From: CAZECE01 sp964510525
GTDB taxonomy: Bacteria; Pseudomonadota; Gammaproteobacteria; Pseudomonadales; JANQJO01
Direction of reading: 5' to 3'
Assembly (NCBI GenBank): GCA_964510525.1
Contig: CAZECE010000143.1
Span: 1-11,956 of the forward strand
DNA: 11,956 nucleotides
Made by a program: the position numbers and the translations under genes. Every line of letters starts with the position of its first letter. The stretch's first letter is position 1. Of the stretch, positions 1-7,477 are shown in pieces. The notes under the pieces were generated by a model. It worked only from the letters and a program-made list of their open reading frames with translations, did not search any database and had not been told where the DNA came from.

Positions 1-180
1 AACAGGTAAAAAAATATTTTCTTTAAGAGCACCTTGCAACCAAAAGCCTGAAGCTTTAATCCAAAGCGTATCACCTTCTTTCCATGAAATGTTGCCACCA
101 GCCCCTTGAGTTAAGGCTGGGTCACTTCCCACTTTCGTTGAGTAGGCCTCAATTTTTTCTCTTATATTTTGTTGTTGCAT
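1..180 (-). CDS. Class II aldolase/adducin-family protein (N-terminal 60 residues; runs off window)
   Basis: I translated this partial gene by hand: an ATG at 180-178 opens a frame that stays open to the window edge. Residues 24-32 read TQGAGGNIS and residues 41-45 IKASG. These match the N-terminal phosphate/substrate-binding signature of the class II aldolase/adducin fold, zinc enzymes that cleave or epimerise sugar phosphates such as rhamnulose- or fuculose-1-phosphate. The wording is closest to the RhaD-type aldolase domain found in bifunctional aldolase/dehydrogenases, but only the first quarter or less is visible. The zinc-binding histidines lie outside the window, so activity and fusion partners are unknown. 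The start is supported by an AAGGTG ribosome-binding site that overlaps the stop of the upstream HAD gene, 8 bp away. This makes it part of the same operon. Its place at the end of a glycan cluster suggests sugar-precursor synthesis rather than catabolism (inference). Confidence 0.75.
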   Translation of the reverse strand, partial: MQQQNIREKIEAYSTKVGSDPALTQGAGGNISWKEGDTLWIKASGFWLQGALKENIFLPV

Positions 181-188
181 CAAGCACC

Positions 189-992
189 TTATGCAGTTGA
201 TTCAGCCAATTTTTTTGATTGCGCTTTTATTTGAGAGTTTTCACTCGTTTTTTGTGAATAAAGCTTGAGAAGTTTCCTGGCTTCAGAGAAATGCTCAATA
301 ATGGCATCAGGTTTCTGGTCATTTTTGCCAACCTCAACACCTGAATGTACCTTTTGTATGCAAATGGCACCAATAGATGATCTGGCACCATAAATATCGT
401 TGCAGGCATCATCGCCGATCATCCAGTAGGTTTGTCCTTTGGGCTGAATCTTGTTAATCGCCATTTCAAAAGAAGCGGGGTTCGGTTTATCAGCACCGGA
501 TTCTTCGCTTGTTACGATATAATCAAAATAATGATCCAAGCCAAAGTAGACGATTTTTCTAAATTGGATTTGGGCTGTCAGGTCGGTGACGATTGCAATC
601 GGAATACCTTCAATCCTTAGGTCGTCTAAGAAGTCCGTTACGCCTTGAAATAAAGGAGCATTGGTTAAAAAGGTTCTCCAATACGTCTGTTCTAAGTCCA
701 AGGCTCGAAGTACTTGGGAGCCTAATCCCATCAGCTCAAGAACACGTTGAAAATATAATAGGCGGCTGTGTGAACTTGCTGTTTTTTGGAGCTGTTTTTT
801 AATTTCTGTTCTTGCGGAAGCAAAAGCGGCATTGAATTCACTGGGGTTTACCGAAAATAATTCAAACGCTTTTTTTCGAACGGCCTCCATCCCTGCATTA
901 TGTGCAGGAGGGTACGCATAGAGGGTATTATCGGTATCGAAAAGAACCGCATCGGGTTTAATAGAAAAACGATTTTTATCAAAAATCTTCAT
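189..992 (-). CDS. HAD-superfamily phosphatase-like hydrolase
   Basis: The protein has 267 residues and all four HAD motifs. Motif I is DTDNT at 19-23, with nucleophile Asp19 and general acid Asp21. Motif II is VTD around Thr136. Motif III is Lys169 in the ADKPNP stretch. Motif IV is the acidic GDDACND at 193-199. A helical cap (about 30-110) lies between motifs I and II, as in the C1-cap phosphoglycolate-phosphatase/haloacid-dehalogenase-like group, so a soluble cytoplasmic phosphatase of a small phosphorylated metabolite is likely. The substrate cannot be read from the sequence. The last 30 or so residues are Lys/Ser/Gln-rich and look like a disordered tail. The ATG overlaps the stop of the upstream membrane-kinase fusion by 4 bp (ATGA) and has AAGAG upstream, pointing to translational coupling. 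Together with the aldolase gene that follows, it may dephosphorylate an intermediate in a sugar-precursor route. Confidence 0.88.
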   Translation of the reverse strand: MKIFDKNRFSIKPDAVLFDTDNTLYAYPPAHNAGMEAVRKKAFELFSVNPSEFNAAFASARTEIKKQLQKTASSHSRLLYFQRVLELMGLGSQVLRALDLEQTYWRTFLTNAPLFQGVTDFLDDLRIEGIPIAIVTDLTAQIQFRKIVYFGLDHYFDYIVTSEESGADKPNPASFEMAINKIQPKGQTYWMIGDDACNDIYGARSSIGAICIQKVHSGVEVGKNDQKPDAIIEHFSEARKLLKLYSQKTSENSQIKAQSKKLAESTA

Positions 993-3067
993 AATATTCT
1001 CTTATTAAGCGCTAGATGAACTTGAGACATGATAAATAGCTGCATAATTCCCAGCATGCCATCTTCCCATTTTGGGTACATATCTAAGACAGTGTTTATG
1101 TTTGGGAGTAGTTGATTGGCGGCAACCTCAATGTCTTCATTACTCACATCGCCTTCGATGATCATGACTACCTTGGATTCATCGTTCGAAAGCATAACAT
1201 CGACATGTAAGCCGCAAAGGCCTATCAGAATTCTCAATAATTGTTCCTCAAAAATGCCTGGCTTAGAAAAAACGCCCAGCTTAAGTCGTAAGTTTGCAGA
1301 ATCATTGGGTTGGGTTAGGTGATTGGGGTTAACGGGCTGCAAACAAAAAACTAGGTCCGCATGTTTTTTTTGGGGTAGCACAAATGCCTCAGAATCGTTT
1401 TTTCTTTTTTGAATGGAGGCTAGTACTTTTTCTAAACTATGCCCCCTTTTAGTAACGTCTCGTTTAATCTTAAAGTACGTTCTTAGATCTTCATCGATGT
1501 CTAGATAAACACTTAAGTCATAACAGTTTCTTAGAACTGGCGAATAGAGTGCATGCAATCCACTGGCAATAATAACATCGTTGCTTTTGATTTTTCGGGG
1601 TTTGGTTTTTATGCCGCTACTGTGATCATAATGGCGCGCGTGGATATATTGACCATCGACAAGCTTTACTAAGTCGTTAGTGTATTGTGATAAATCGTTT
1701 GCTCTGGGGTTTAGGTGGGTCATTGCCTGCCACATGGGTTTTTTTCTGTCCCAATAGTGGTAGTCGTCGCCTGATATTTGAGTAACTGAGTGTTGGCCAA
1801 ACAAACCTTCAACGGCATCAGCCAGAGTATCTTTGCCGGAACCTGAATCTCCCGCAATACCAAGTACAATAGGGCTTCTGCTTTGTCGATAATATTCGTT
1901 TTGTCCCACCATCTGGCGCCATACTTCCGCAAGCAGAATAACGCCAATGGCAAGTAATGCGGTATGTGTTAATCCGGTAGTTTTTTCAGGCAAGAATAAT
2001 AAAGCCTGTTGAATAACAGGGTTGATGATATCAAAGCCAAGTAGTTTGGGGTGAGTTGTGGTGAGGCATGTTTCTAAAATATACAGTGTTGCAAAGCTTG
2101 CAACGAGTGAAATGCCCATTCTTTTACTGTTGGATTGATAGGCAATAAGCATTGGCAAAACCCAAACGAACCAACCAGGCGCGGCAGGTGTCATTAACAG
2201 CACCAATAAAAACGAGATTCCCATTACCGAGACTAGTAGTTCGAAACTGTGTCTTTTCATGGACCAAAATAAATATAAAGTGATGGCATAGGCAAAGGGA
2301 AGAAAATATAGAAATGAATTTCCCAAGTTGTCGACTAATGAAAAATGATAAATTTTCCCCATTTCAGGGTTGTTGAACAGCATCTCCATGGCGCTGTTAG
2401 AGAATAGAAAGGGTAATAATAAACAAGCAAAACTAGCCGCTGAGCCTGCTAGAAAAGGAGGTAGCAGTTTTCTTCTTGGCTTGTTTAAAAAAAGGTATAT
2501 CAACATAAAAGGCACTGCCAATATCATGCTGAGCTTGGCGGATATCGCTGCAGTGACCGCTAAGCCGGATGCTAAGGGTTTATTGATCATTAAAAAGTAG
2601 AGCGATATGCAAAGAAGAGAAACTGGAATAATGTCGTTGAGCCCCAACCAATAGGTGGAGAACAACACAATAGGGGAGAGCCAATAAAATACCAGCAAAA
2701 ACCGATTCGAAGCCTTTGTCAGTTTGGTGAGCATTAAGAGCACCAGGGCATCTGCCGTAAGCAATGTAAATCCATATCCAAAATAAAGCGGTGCATCTAG
2801 GGCCTTGCTGATCAAGGTGCCTGGCAAAAAAGACAGCCACATTATGTAGCCGTAGGGGAAGGCGAGGGCGTTTCCACCTTCATTAAGGAAAGTTGACCAA
2901 GGGTCTAAACTGAAGTTAGCAATACTGCTAGATAAAAATGGACCGTACCAATTGAGAAAGTAGTCTGGAAAAACTAATGAGATGCACAGAAACTTAATCG
3001 CTAGTCCAAGCTGGAACAGTGGGTGATAAAACAAGGGTTTGATCTGAAACGATGTTAGTTTGGTCAT
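989..3067 (-). CDS. Fusion: GT-C-like membrane glycosyltransferase plus phosphoribulokinase/uridine-kinase-like domain
   Basis: This 692-residue protein has two unlike halves. Residues 1-390 are strongly hydrophobic with roughly ten membrane spans. They show GT-C mannosyltransferase-like features: an Asp-Pro (55-56) in the first loop, LGLND at 141-145 before a long hydrophobic segment, AISAKLS at 174-180, and TPAAPGWF at 293-300. Residues 400-600 are a P-loop kinase of the phosphoribulokinase/uridine kinase family: Walker A GDSGSGKDT at 406-414, DDYHYWDR at 434-441, THLNPRAND at 450-458, YDHSSG at 480-485, GLHALY at 503-508 and KIKRD...RGHS at 533-544. The final 90 residues are not recognised. 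Ser502 stands where the family normally has Glu. The reading frame is continuous with no break at the junction. The likely roles are sugar transfer from a polyprenyl-phosphate donor outside the membrane, with cytoplasmic phosphorylation of a small alcohol or sugar (inference). An AGGT ribosome-binding site precedes the ATG; the stop overlaps the HAD start. Confidence 0.82.
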   Translation of the reverse strand: MTKLTSFQIKPLFYHPLFQLGLAIKFLCISLVFPDYFLNWYGPFLSSSIANFSLDPWSTFLNEGGNALAFPYGYIMWLSFLPGTLISKALDAPLYFGYGFTLLTADALVLLMLTKLTKASNRFLLVFYWLSPIVLFSTYWLGLNDIIPVSLLCISLYFLMINKPLASGLAVTAAISAKLSMILAVPFMLIYLFLNKPRRKLLPPFLAGSAASFACLLLPFLFSNSAMEMLFNNPEMGKIYHFSLVDNLGNSFLYFLPFAYAITLYLFWSMKRHSFELLVSVMGISFLLVLLMTPAAPGWFVWVLPMLIAYQSNSKRMGISLVASFATLYILETCLTTTHPKLLGFDIINPVIQQALLFLPEKTTGLTHTALLAIGVILLAEVWRQMVGQNEYYRQSRSPIVLGIAGDSGSGKDTLADAVEGLFGQHSVTQISGDDYHYWDRKKPMWQAMTHLNPRANDLSQYTNDLVKLVDGQYIHARHYDHSSGIKTKPRKIKSNDVIIASGLHALYSPVLRNCYDLSVYLDIDEDLRTYFKIKRDVTKRGHSLEKVLASIQKRKNDSEAFVLPQKKHADLVFCLQPVNPNHLTQPNDSANLRLKLGVFSKPGIFEEQLLRILIGLCGLHVDVMLSNDESKVVMIIEGDVSNEDIEVAANQLLPNINTVLDMYPKWEDGMLGIMQLFIMSQVHLALNKRIL

Positions 3068-3087
3068 GGTATGCTACCTAGCGGGCG

Positions 3088-3675
3088 TTATTCCCATAAC
3101 TGGGGTACTTTGGTGCAAACGGCATCTATTGATATGCCCACTTTTTCAAAAAAGTCCCTTGCTAAAGGAATTTCAGTAGCAGCTTCACGGCCTTGTAGTT
3201 CTGGTGATACTAAACAGACAGAAAAGCCAAGATTCTTTATTTGGTGATACTCTTCTATTTTTTGAGGGTACTGAGTAAAGCAGTCAACCCAAACCCAACG
3301 AATTTGCCCCGCTAACGACTTGATGGTTTCAAAACTCTCAAACTCTGAATAACGAACAGCGCAACGTTGCTCCCCCTCTTTTGCTGTTTTAACCAAAAAA
3401 GGGAATGATTGATCGAGAAAAAAATAATCTTCAATGGCGCCTTTATTCATTAAATCTATTAATCGATGTTCTAAGCCTTCTTCTTTTACATTGAGGATAA
3501 GGGTATTGTGATGATAGTGGCTTAGCCAATCTTCAAAGTGCAAGCCTGCTTGAAACGGGTCATGGTGAATGATTAGGTCGTTGCCTGATGAGCGGATATC
3601 GACTTCGATGCCGTATTGAGTTGGTGTAGATTGAAGTGCTTCTAGGCTATTTCTACGGTGCGAAATAATAATCAT
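3088..3675 (-). CDS. Short glycerophosphodiester phosphodiesterase (GDPD)-like protein
   Basis: The 195-residue protein starts with ISHRR (His6, Arg7), has EVD at 24-26 (Glu24, Asp26) and IIHHDP at 35-40 (His38, Asp39). This is the H-R, E-x-D, H-D order of the GDPD/PI-PLC-like TIM barrel: metal ligands and the two catalytic histidines. It has no signal peptide or membrane segment, so it should be cytoplasmic. It is shorter than ordinary GDPDs (about 240-300 residues). The usual N-x-E-x-K strand reads LNVKEEG near residue 63, so one acidic metal ligand may be missing or shifted. From memory, similar short GDPD-like proteins with an LN-I/V-K strand occur in surface-glycan loci, but their substrate is not established to my knowledge. 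Its ATG directly abuts the TAG of the upstream GT2, indicating coupled translation. Hydrolysis or transfer of a phosphodiester in glycan-precursor metabolism is a reasonable inference. Confidence 0.75.
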   Translation of the reverse strand: MIIISHRRNSLEALQSTPTQYGIEVDIRSSGNDLIIHHDPFQAGLHFEDWLSHYHHNTLILNVKEEGLEHRLIDLMNKGAIEDYFFLDQSFPFLVKTAKEGEQRCAVRYSEFESFETIKSLAGQIRWVWVDCFTQYPQKIEEYHQIKNLGFSVCLVSPELQGREAATEIPLARDFFEKVGISIDAVCTKVPQLWE

Positions 3676-4374
3676 CTAAACAGCCAACCCTTTTTTTAAG
3701 TTCAAGCTGAATTCGATTGTGCGTTTGATAAATTTTTTCTTAGATGCCCAATCAACATTCCAGCTAGAAGCGCCATGCAGGCGCTCACCGAAATGAACGG
3801 GAAACCTGAGTACAGGAATTTTTTGTTTTTTTGCACAGTAATATACATATAAATCCAGCGAAAAATCATGTGGCGGAGTCTGCCAACTCTCAAAAAATTG
3901 TCGGGTGAAGATATTGGGTTGAGCGTTGATATCCCATAACACTGTGCGCAACAGTATGGACTCAAAAAAGCTCATGCCGACAGTAAAAAAAACATCCGAA
4001 AGAGGGCGGCCATACCGCTTGCCTTTAACAAAAGAGTTTTCTTGTGATTGGTTGAATAACTCCAATGCTTTTAGAGTATCAGTAGGGTCCGTTTGTAGAT
4101 CTGCATGGGTCCAGCCAAGAATGTCGCCCGATGCTGCCTTTAGGCCTGAAAGAATGCCGAATCCATAGCCCTGATTTTTTTCAACTCTTACCGATCGGCA
4201 GCCAGGATATTTGGGTAGGAATTCTTGTAAGGTGGCAGGGGTATCATCTGTTGATCCATTGTCCACGAGAATAACTTCTCTTTCATTTGGTATGATTATG
4301 TTGGCACACTTTTCCAGTAAGGCAGGTATGTTTTTTGATTCGTTGTAACAAGGAATAACAAGAGAGAACTTCAT
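3676..4374 (-). CDS. GT2 glycosyltransferase, dolichyl-phosphate mannose synthase-like
   Basis: The 232-residue protein opens with the GT-A fold: IPCYNE at 7-12, VDNGSTDDT at 37-45 for nucleotide-sugar binding, NQGYGFGILSG at 67-77, and HADLQTDP at 90-97 as the DXD-type metal and donor site. NQGYG and ADLQ are typical of the DPMS/polyprenyl-phosphate glycosyltransferase branch of GT2, which loads a sugar from NDP-sugar onto undecaprenyl phosphate. It has no C-terminal membrane segments. In such cases a separate GtrA-type protein often supplies the membrane part, and one lies immediately upstream with a 4-bp ATGA overlap. The start has a strong AGGAG site 7 nt upstream, within the end of the gtrA-like gene. 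The likely product is a lipid-linked monosaccharide used on the periplasmic side, possibly by the GT-C domain encoded two genes downstream. The sugar is unknown. Confidence 0.88.
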   Translation of the reverse strand: MKFSLVIPCYNESKNIPALLEKCANIIIPNEREVILVDNGSTDDTPATLQEFLPKYPGCRSVRVEKNQGYGFGILSGLKAASGDILGWTHADLQTDPTDTLKALELFNQSQENSFVKGKRYGRPLSDVFFTVGMSFFESILLRTVLWDINAQPNIFTRQFFESWQTPPHDFSLDLYVYYCAKKQKIPVLRFPVHFGERLHGASSWNVDWASKKKFIKRTIEFSLNLKKGLAV

Positions 4375-4769
4375 GAAGTAGCTCCTATGGTATTTGATGG
4401 TTTAAAAACAAAAAATTTCATGCCAAAAAAATTCGAAGTAGCGGAAACGCCTGTTGCAACTAAAAATGAAAATATAATATGGTTGGTAAGCTTTAAAATC
4501 AGTGCATTGACTATAACGTTTAAAAATAAATTGACGCCATAAACTGAACTAAAACGGCTTATGTTGCCAATTGTGGCGGATGATTTTACGTGGCTAAATG
4601 TCCAAAGCCGATTGGCAATGTACGCAAACACGGTTCCTGCAATGAAGCCAACAGCTTTTGCAAGGCTTTTATGATCGGTGAAATGAAGTAAACTTTGATA
4701 CGATAGGTAATCAATCAAAACGGCTAATGAACCAACCACTAAAAAAATCGAAGCTTCTTTTTTTATCAT
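4371..4769 (-). CDS. GtrA-like four-helix membrane protein
   Basis: The 132-residue protein is almost entirely membrane-embedded, with four hydrophobic helices at about 8-30, 38-58, 73-92 and 98-122. It shows GtrA-family (PF04138) features: FLVVGSLAVLIDY near the N-terminus, AYIANRLWTF at 49-58 closing helix 2, and SNFFGMKFFVF closing helix 4. Length is normal for the family. GtrA proteins are thought to help flip or present undecaprenyl-phosphate-linked sugars for O-antigen, cell-wall or glycan decoration, and are usually encoded beside a DPMS-like GT2, exactly as here. The gene starts 8 bp after the stop of the double nucleotidyltransferase gene, with only a weak ribosome-binding site, so it probably depends on translation of the upstream gene. 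Its stop overlaps the GT2 start by 4 bp. Confidence 0.88.
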   Translation of the reverse strand: MIKKEASIFLVVGSLAVLIDYLSYQSLLHFTDHKSLAKAVGFIAGTVFAYIANRLWTFSHVKSSATIGNISRFSSVYGVNLFLNVIVNALILKLTNHIIFSFLVATGVSATSNFFGMKFFVFKPSNTIGATS

Positions 4770-4777
4770 GATTTTAA

Positions 4778-6478
4778 TTAGCTTTCCGTTTCAAGCACGA
4801 CAGGAGCTGGTGTGGCGGGTTCGATTAATTCAGGAGTCTTTTTTGAATACCGCTGATTGAGTGGGTCGATACTTGCTTTTTCGATCAGCCTATCTTTCCT
4901 GAGGTCGTAAGGATGGCCAGGCCATTTGTGAAAGCAAGACTGCCAGTACTCAAATGTTTTTAAATCGTTTGGGGTGCCCCAAGAAATGTAAGAATCGACT
5001 TCAAATAAATAGCAATTTAAGCCCAGTGCGATAGCGTCATTGATGCAAGTATCGAGATAATACTCGCCATTCACTTTAGCTTCACGTTTATGCATGCTTT
5101 CAATGCATGCAAGTAAATCTTTTCTATATTTGAACGTGAAAGTACCAATGACAATTGGGTCTGTCTCAGGGTTTTCCAGAGGCTGTTTAACTGAGATTTT
5201 ATCAATTTTTCCATCAGTAGCACTGATCCAGCCAAACATATGAGGGTTGCGAACGGCATTAACGTGTCTGCGCACCCCCCAGACAATGACATCAACATCA
5301 GTGTTCGCGATTAAATCATCGAATGTTTGCTTGTTGTAAAACACGCCATTGTCACATGCACCTAAGGTAATTGGAGCTTTAATCTGAACCCCATTATTTT
5401 TCTCATGCTCCAATAAACCAAAAAGGGCGGAGTCTGCTTGACCTTGACTTAATTTTTTAAGAGTTGCGATGCTAGCATCGTAGCTATTCTCTAAAAAAGT
5501 GCTAATCTGCTCGCACTCTGGCATGTCTTCTCGCAATACAAAGACATTTTCTTCTGCAGGTGGTAGACAGGATGCGGCTTGATAAACCATTGGTTCCCCT
5601 GATACAGAAATTAATGGTTTGGTGGTTTCGTAGCCTGCATCTTTGAAGCGTTTGCCCAGGCCTGCCATCGGAATAATGAGGCTTCCCGACCTTGGTGTGT
5701 TTACATTTTCGGGTTTGGTCAAAGCTTTAAAAGTTTTAGACCACTCGAGGTACTCATCTACATCTGCAGGGGTACCCCATTGCATAAAGTGTTGAAGCTC
5801 ATATACAGAAATATTGTAGCCTTTTGAAAGAAGAGGGAGGTAGGTTAAGCTCGCGTAAAATTCTCCGCCAGTCTTTAAATCTTGCTCGATGGTTGCTTTA
5901 AAGGCGTCCAGCATCAGCTTGCCCGTTGCGTAATAGTAGGTGCCACTGGAGGCGTATTCTTCCATTCTGTTATCTGTATAAGGCTGTTTTTCTTGTATGC
6001 TCTTAACCCAACCATTTTGCTCTTGCAGGTAAGCGTAGTTGGTAGTCCCTAAGCTGTGTGGGTGAAAGCCACGGTAGGCTGGAATGGAGCCATGGCTCTT
6101 TGTTTCTTTAACAAACGATTTAAAGTGTTTCCAGTCCCAGTAGCAGGTAAAGTCGCAATAGTTGACCACCACAGGGGAGTTTTGATTGATGTATTTTTCA
6201 ACTTCCAGGACTGCGTGAACAGGGCCCAATTTGTGTGGTGGAATAGCAACAATCGTACCTGTTGAGCAATAGCGTCCCAAGATTTCTCGCATCTTATATT
6301 TGGGCTCGCCTAAATGCTCTTCATTGCAAATGAATATAAAGTCAGTTTCGCTTGGGAAGAGGTCGATGACATGCGCAATAATGGGCTTGTCTTCTATCTC
6401 AATTAAAGGTTTAGGGATTTGATAGCCTGCGCGGCGAAACCTTTCGCCAAAACCAGACATAGGAATTATGATTTGCAC
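4778..6478 (-). CDS. Double-domain sugar nucleotidyltransferase (tandem NTP_transferase domains)
   Basis: This 566-residue protein carries two complete copies of a RfbA/GlmU/choline-P-cytidylyltransferase-like fold. Half one (about 1-250) has IPMSGFGERF at 5-14, KPL at 23-25, a probable metal Asp109 in VNYCDF, and WGTPADVDEYLEW at 234-246. Half two (about 265-515) repeats these: IPMAGLGKRF at 269-278, KPL at 287-289, Asp376 in LGACDNG, and WGTPNDLKTFEYW at 500-512. A tail of about 50 residues ends in a Pro/Ala/Thr-rich stretch. Family members transfer a nucleotidyl group from NTP to a sugar phosphate or other phosphorylated alcohol, giving an NDP-activated donor. Both P-loop-like signatures are intact, so both halves may be active, perhaps on different substrates (inference). 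The gene starts with GTG (the 6478-6476 codon), preceded by AGAGGG at good spacing. No in-frame ATG fits better, because the fold begins at residue 2. Confidence 0.85.
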   Translation of the reverse strand: MQIIIPMSGFGERFRRAGYQIPKPLIEIEDKPIIAHVIDLFPSETDFIFICNEEHLGEPKYKMREILGRYCSTGTIVAIPPHKLGPVHAVLEVEKYINQNSPVVVNYCDFTCYWDWKHFKSFVKETKSHGSIPAYRGFHPHSLGTTNYAYLQEQNGWVKSIQEKQPYTDNRMEEYASSGTYYYATGKLMLDAFKATIEQDLKTGGEFYASLTYLPLLSKGYNISVYELQHFMQWGTPADVDEYLEWSKTFKALTKPENVNTPRSGSLIIPMAGLGKRFKDAGYETTKPLISVSGEPMVYQAASCLPPAEENVFVLREDMPECEQISTFLENSYDASIATLKKLSQGQADSALFGLLEHEKNNGVQIKAPITLGACDNGVFYNKQTFDDLIANTDVDVIVWGVRRHVNAVRNPHMFGWISATDGKIDKISVKQPLENPETDPIVIGTFTFKYRKDLLACIESMHKREAKVNGEYYLDTCINDAIALGLNCYLFEVDSYISWGTPNDLKTFEYWQSCFHKWPGHPYDLRKDRLIEKASIDPLNQRYSKKTPELIEPATPAPVVLETES

Positions 6479-6529
6479 TCTGAATACCCTCTGTTTTATT
6501 TCCTGAATTTAGGGTTAGGATAGGTTTAA

Positions 6530-7462
6530 TTAAGGAGTCTTAAGCTTTTCAGGTTGAAGCCAATAGCTTTTATTACGACTAAGCTTACTTTTAATGTCGC
6601 AATCAAACAAATTCTCATAAAATCCAGTTTTGTAAGCCAGGAATTTAACACCGGTGCGCATCACTGCTCCGGGGGTGGCGAGCGGTTTTTTTTGGGCAAT
6701 GTAGGTCAGCTCGGATTTCAAAAACTGAAAACCTTCTCCGTGGGCAGAACCAAAATCTTCTAATATCCAGTGGTTTCTTCTATGAAAAACCCCAATATCG
6801 AACATCCGCTTACTTTCTTCAAGCAAAGAATAGTCATGAGAGTGGTAACACAGCGAATCTGCTTGATAGGCAATTTTGTAACCTTTAAGAATGGCTTTGG
6901 CGCCCACCAGCATGTCTTCAGAGAGAATGTTTTTTTTGGGGAAGCCGCCAAGTTTCAGTAGAGTGGAGGTTCGATAAGCCGCAAAAGAATTTGAGCAGAA
7001 GGCGGTTTTAATGCCCAGATTTTTAATATCTTTGGCACTTTTGATGCTGGATTCTGCGGGGTAATTAAAGTATCGGGCGTGCGCTTCAATGGGGTTGGCG
7101 TTTTTGTGTGGCAATTGCCGACCGTAGCTGATCGCGACTTTTTTATCCGAAAAGGGCTTTAAGAGATTGGCGAGCGCTTCATCATTCGCCAATATGGCGT
7201 CTTGCGTCATAAAGACGATCACTTGATGCTCTTTCAGTTGCTCAACAGCGAGCTGTCGGGTGCCGCCATGATCAAATTCTTTTTGTGGGATGCTGAGATG
7301 ACCAAAACCATGGGATTGAGTCACTTCGTTGGTGGCATCTGAGGATTCAGAGTCGATCACAAGCACCTTATTAGGCTTGCAGTGTTGGTCTGAAATCTTG
7401 GCGGCGGCGGCCTTCCATTTGTCGCCACCGTTCAAGGTGGGCACTACTAATGCGAAATTCAT
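6530..7462 (-). CDS. GT2 glycosyltransferase, rhamnosyltransferase-like
   Basis: The protein is a soluble GT-A glycosyltransferase of about 310 residues. Counting from the ATG at 7462-7460, it shows VVPTLNGG at 6-13, the nucleotide-binding IDSESSD at 36-42, FDHGGTRQLA at 63-72, the DXD-like TQDA at 86-89, CSNSFAAYR at 156-164, SEDMLVGAKAI at 181-191 and YHSHDYSL at 206-213. FDHGGTR, the SED box and the HSHDY box are characteristic of dTDP-rhamnosyltransferases such as RfbF/RgpB-like GT2 enzymes, which extend O-antigen or capsule on the cytoplasmic face. The precise sugar remains a guess. A GTG 15 bases upstream (7477-7475) is an alternative start adding five residues. I prefer the ATG because the fold starts at once and neither site has a clear ribosome-binding site. 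It is the first gene of the glycan block, after a 168-bp spacer. Confidence 0.88.
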   Translation of the reverse strand: MNFALVVPTLNGGDKWKAAAAKISDQHCKPNKVLVIDSESSDATNEVTQSHGFGHLSIPQKEFDHGGTRQLAVEQLKEHQVIVFMTQDAILANDEALANLLKPFSDKKVAISYGRQLPHKNANPIEAHARYFNYPAESSIKSAKDIKNLGIKTAFCSNSFAAYRTSTLLKLGGFPKKNILSEDMLVGAKAILKGYKIAYQADSLCYHSHDYSLLEESKRMFDIGVFHRRNHWILEDFGSAHGEGFQFLKSELTYIAQKKPLATPGAVMRTGVKFLAYKTGFYENLFDCDIKSKLSRNKSYWLQPEKLKTP

Positions 7463-7477
7463 GTAAAGCAATGACAC

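Noticed and set aside
2580..2840. An 86-codon minus-strand frame within the GT-C-kinase gene
   Set aside because: It is an alternative frame inside a continuous 692-codon gene with clear domains in the main frame.
989..3067. The kinase domain as a true Calvin-cycle phosphoribulokinase
   Set aside because: There are no RuBisCO or other Calvin-cycle genes in the window, the domain is fused to a membrane glycosyltransferase, and the usual Glu is Ser502. Only family membership is claimed.
7463..7477. GTG at 7477-7475 as the start of the rhamnosyltransferase-like gene
   Set aside because: It remains possible, but it adds five residues before the usual GT2 N-terminus and has no ribosome-binding site, so the ATG at 7462 was preferred.
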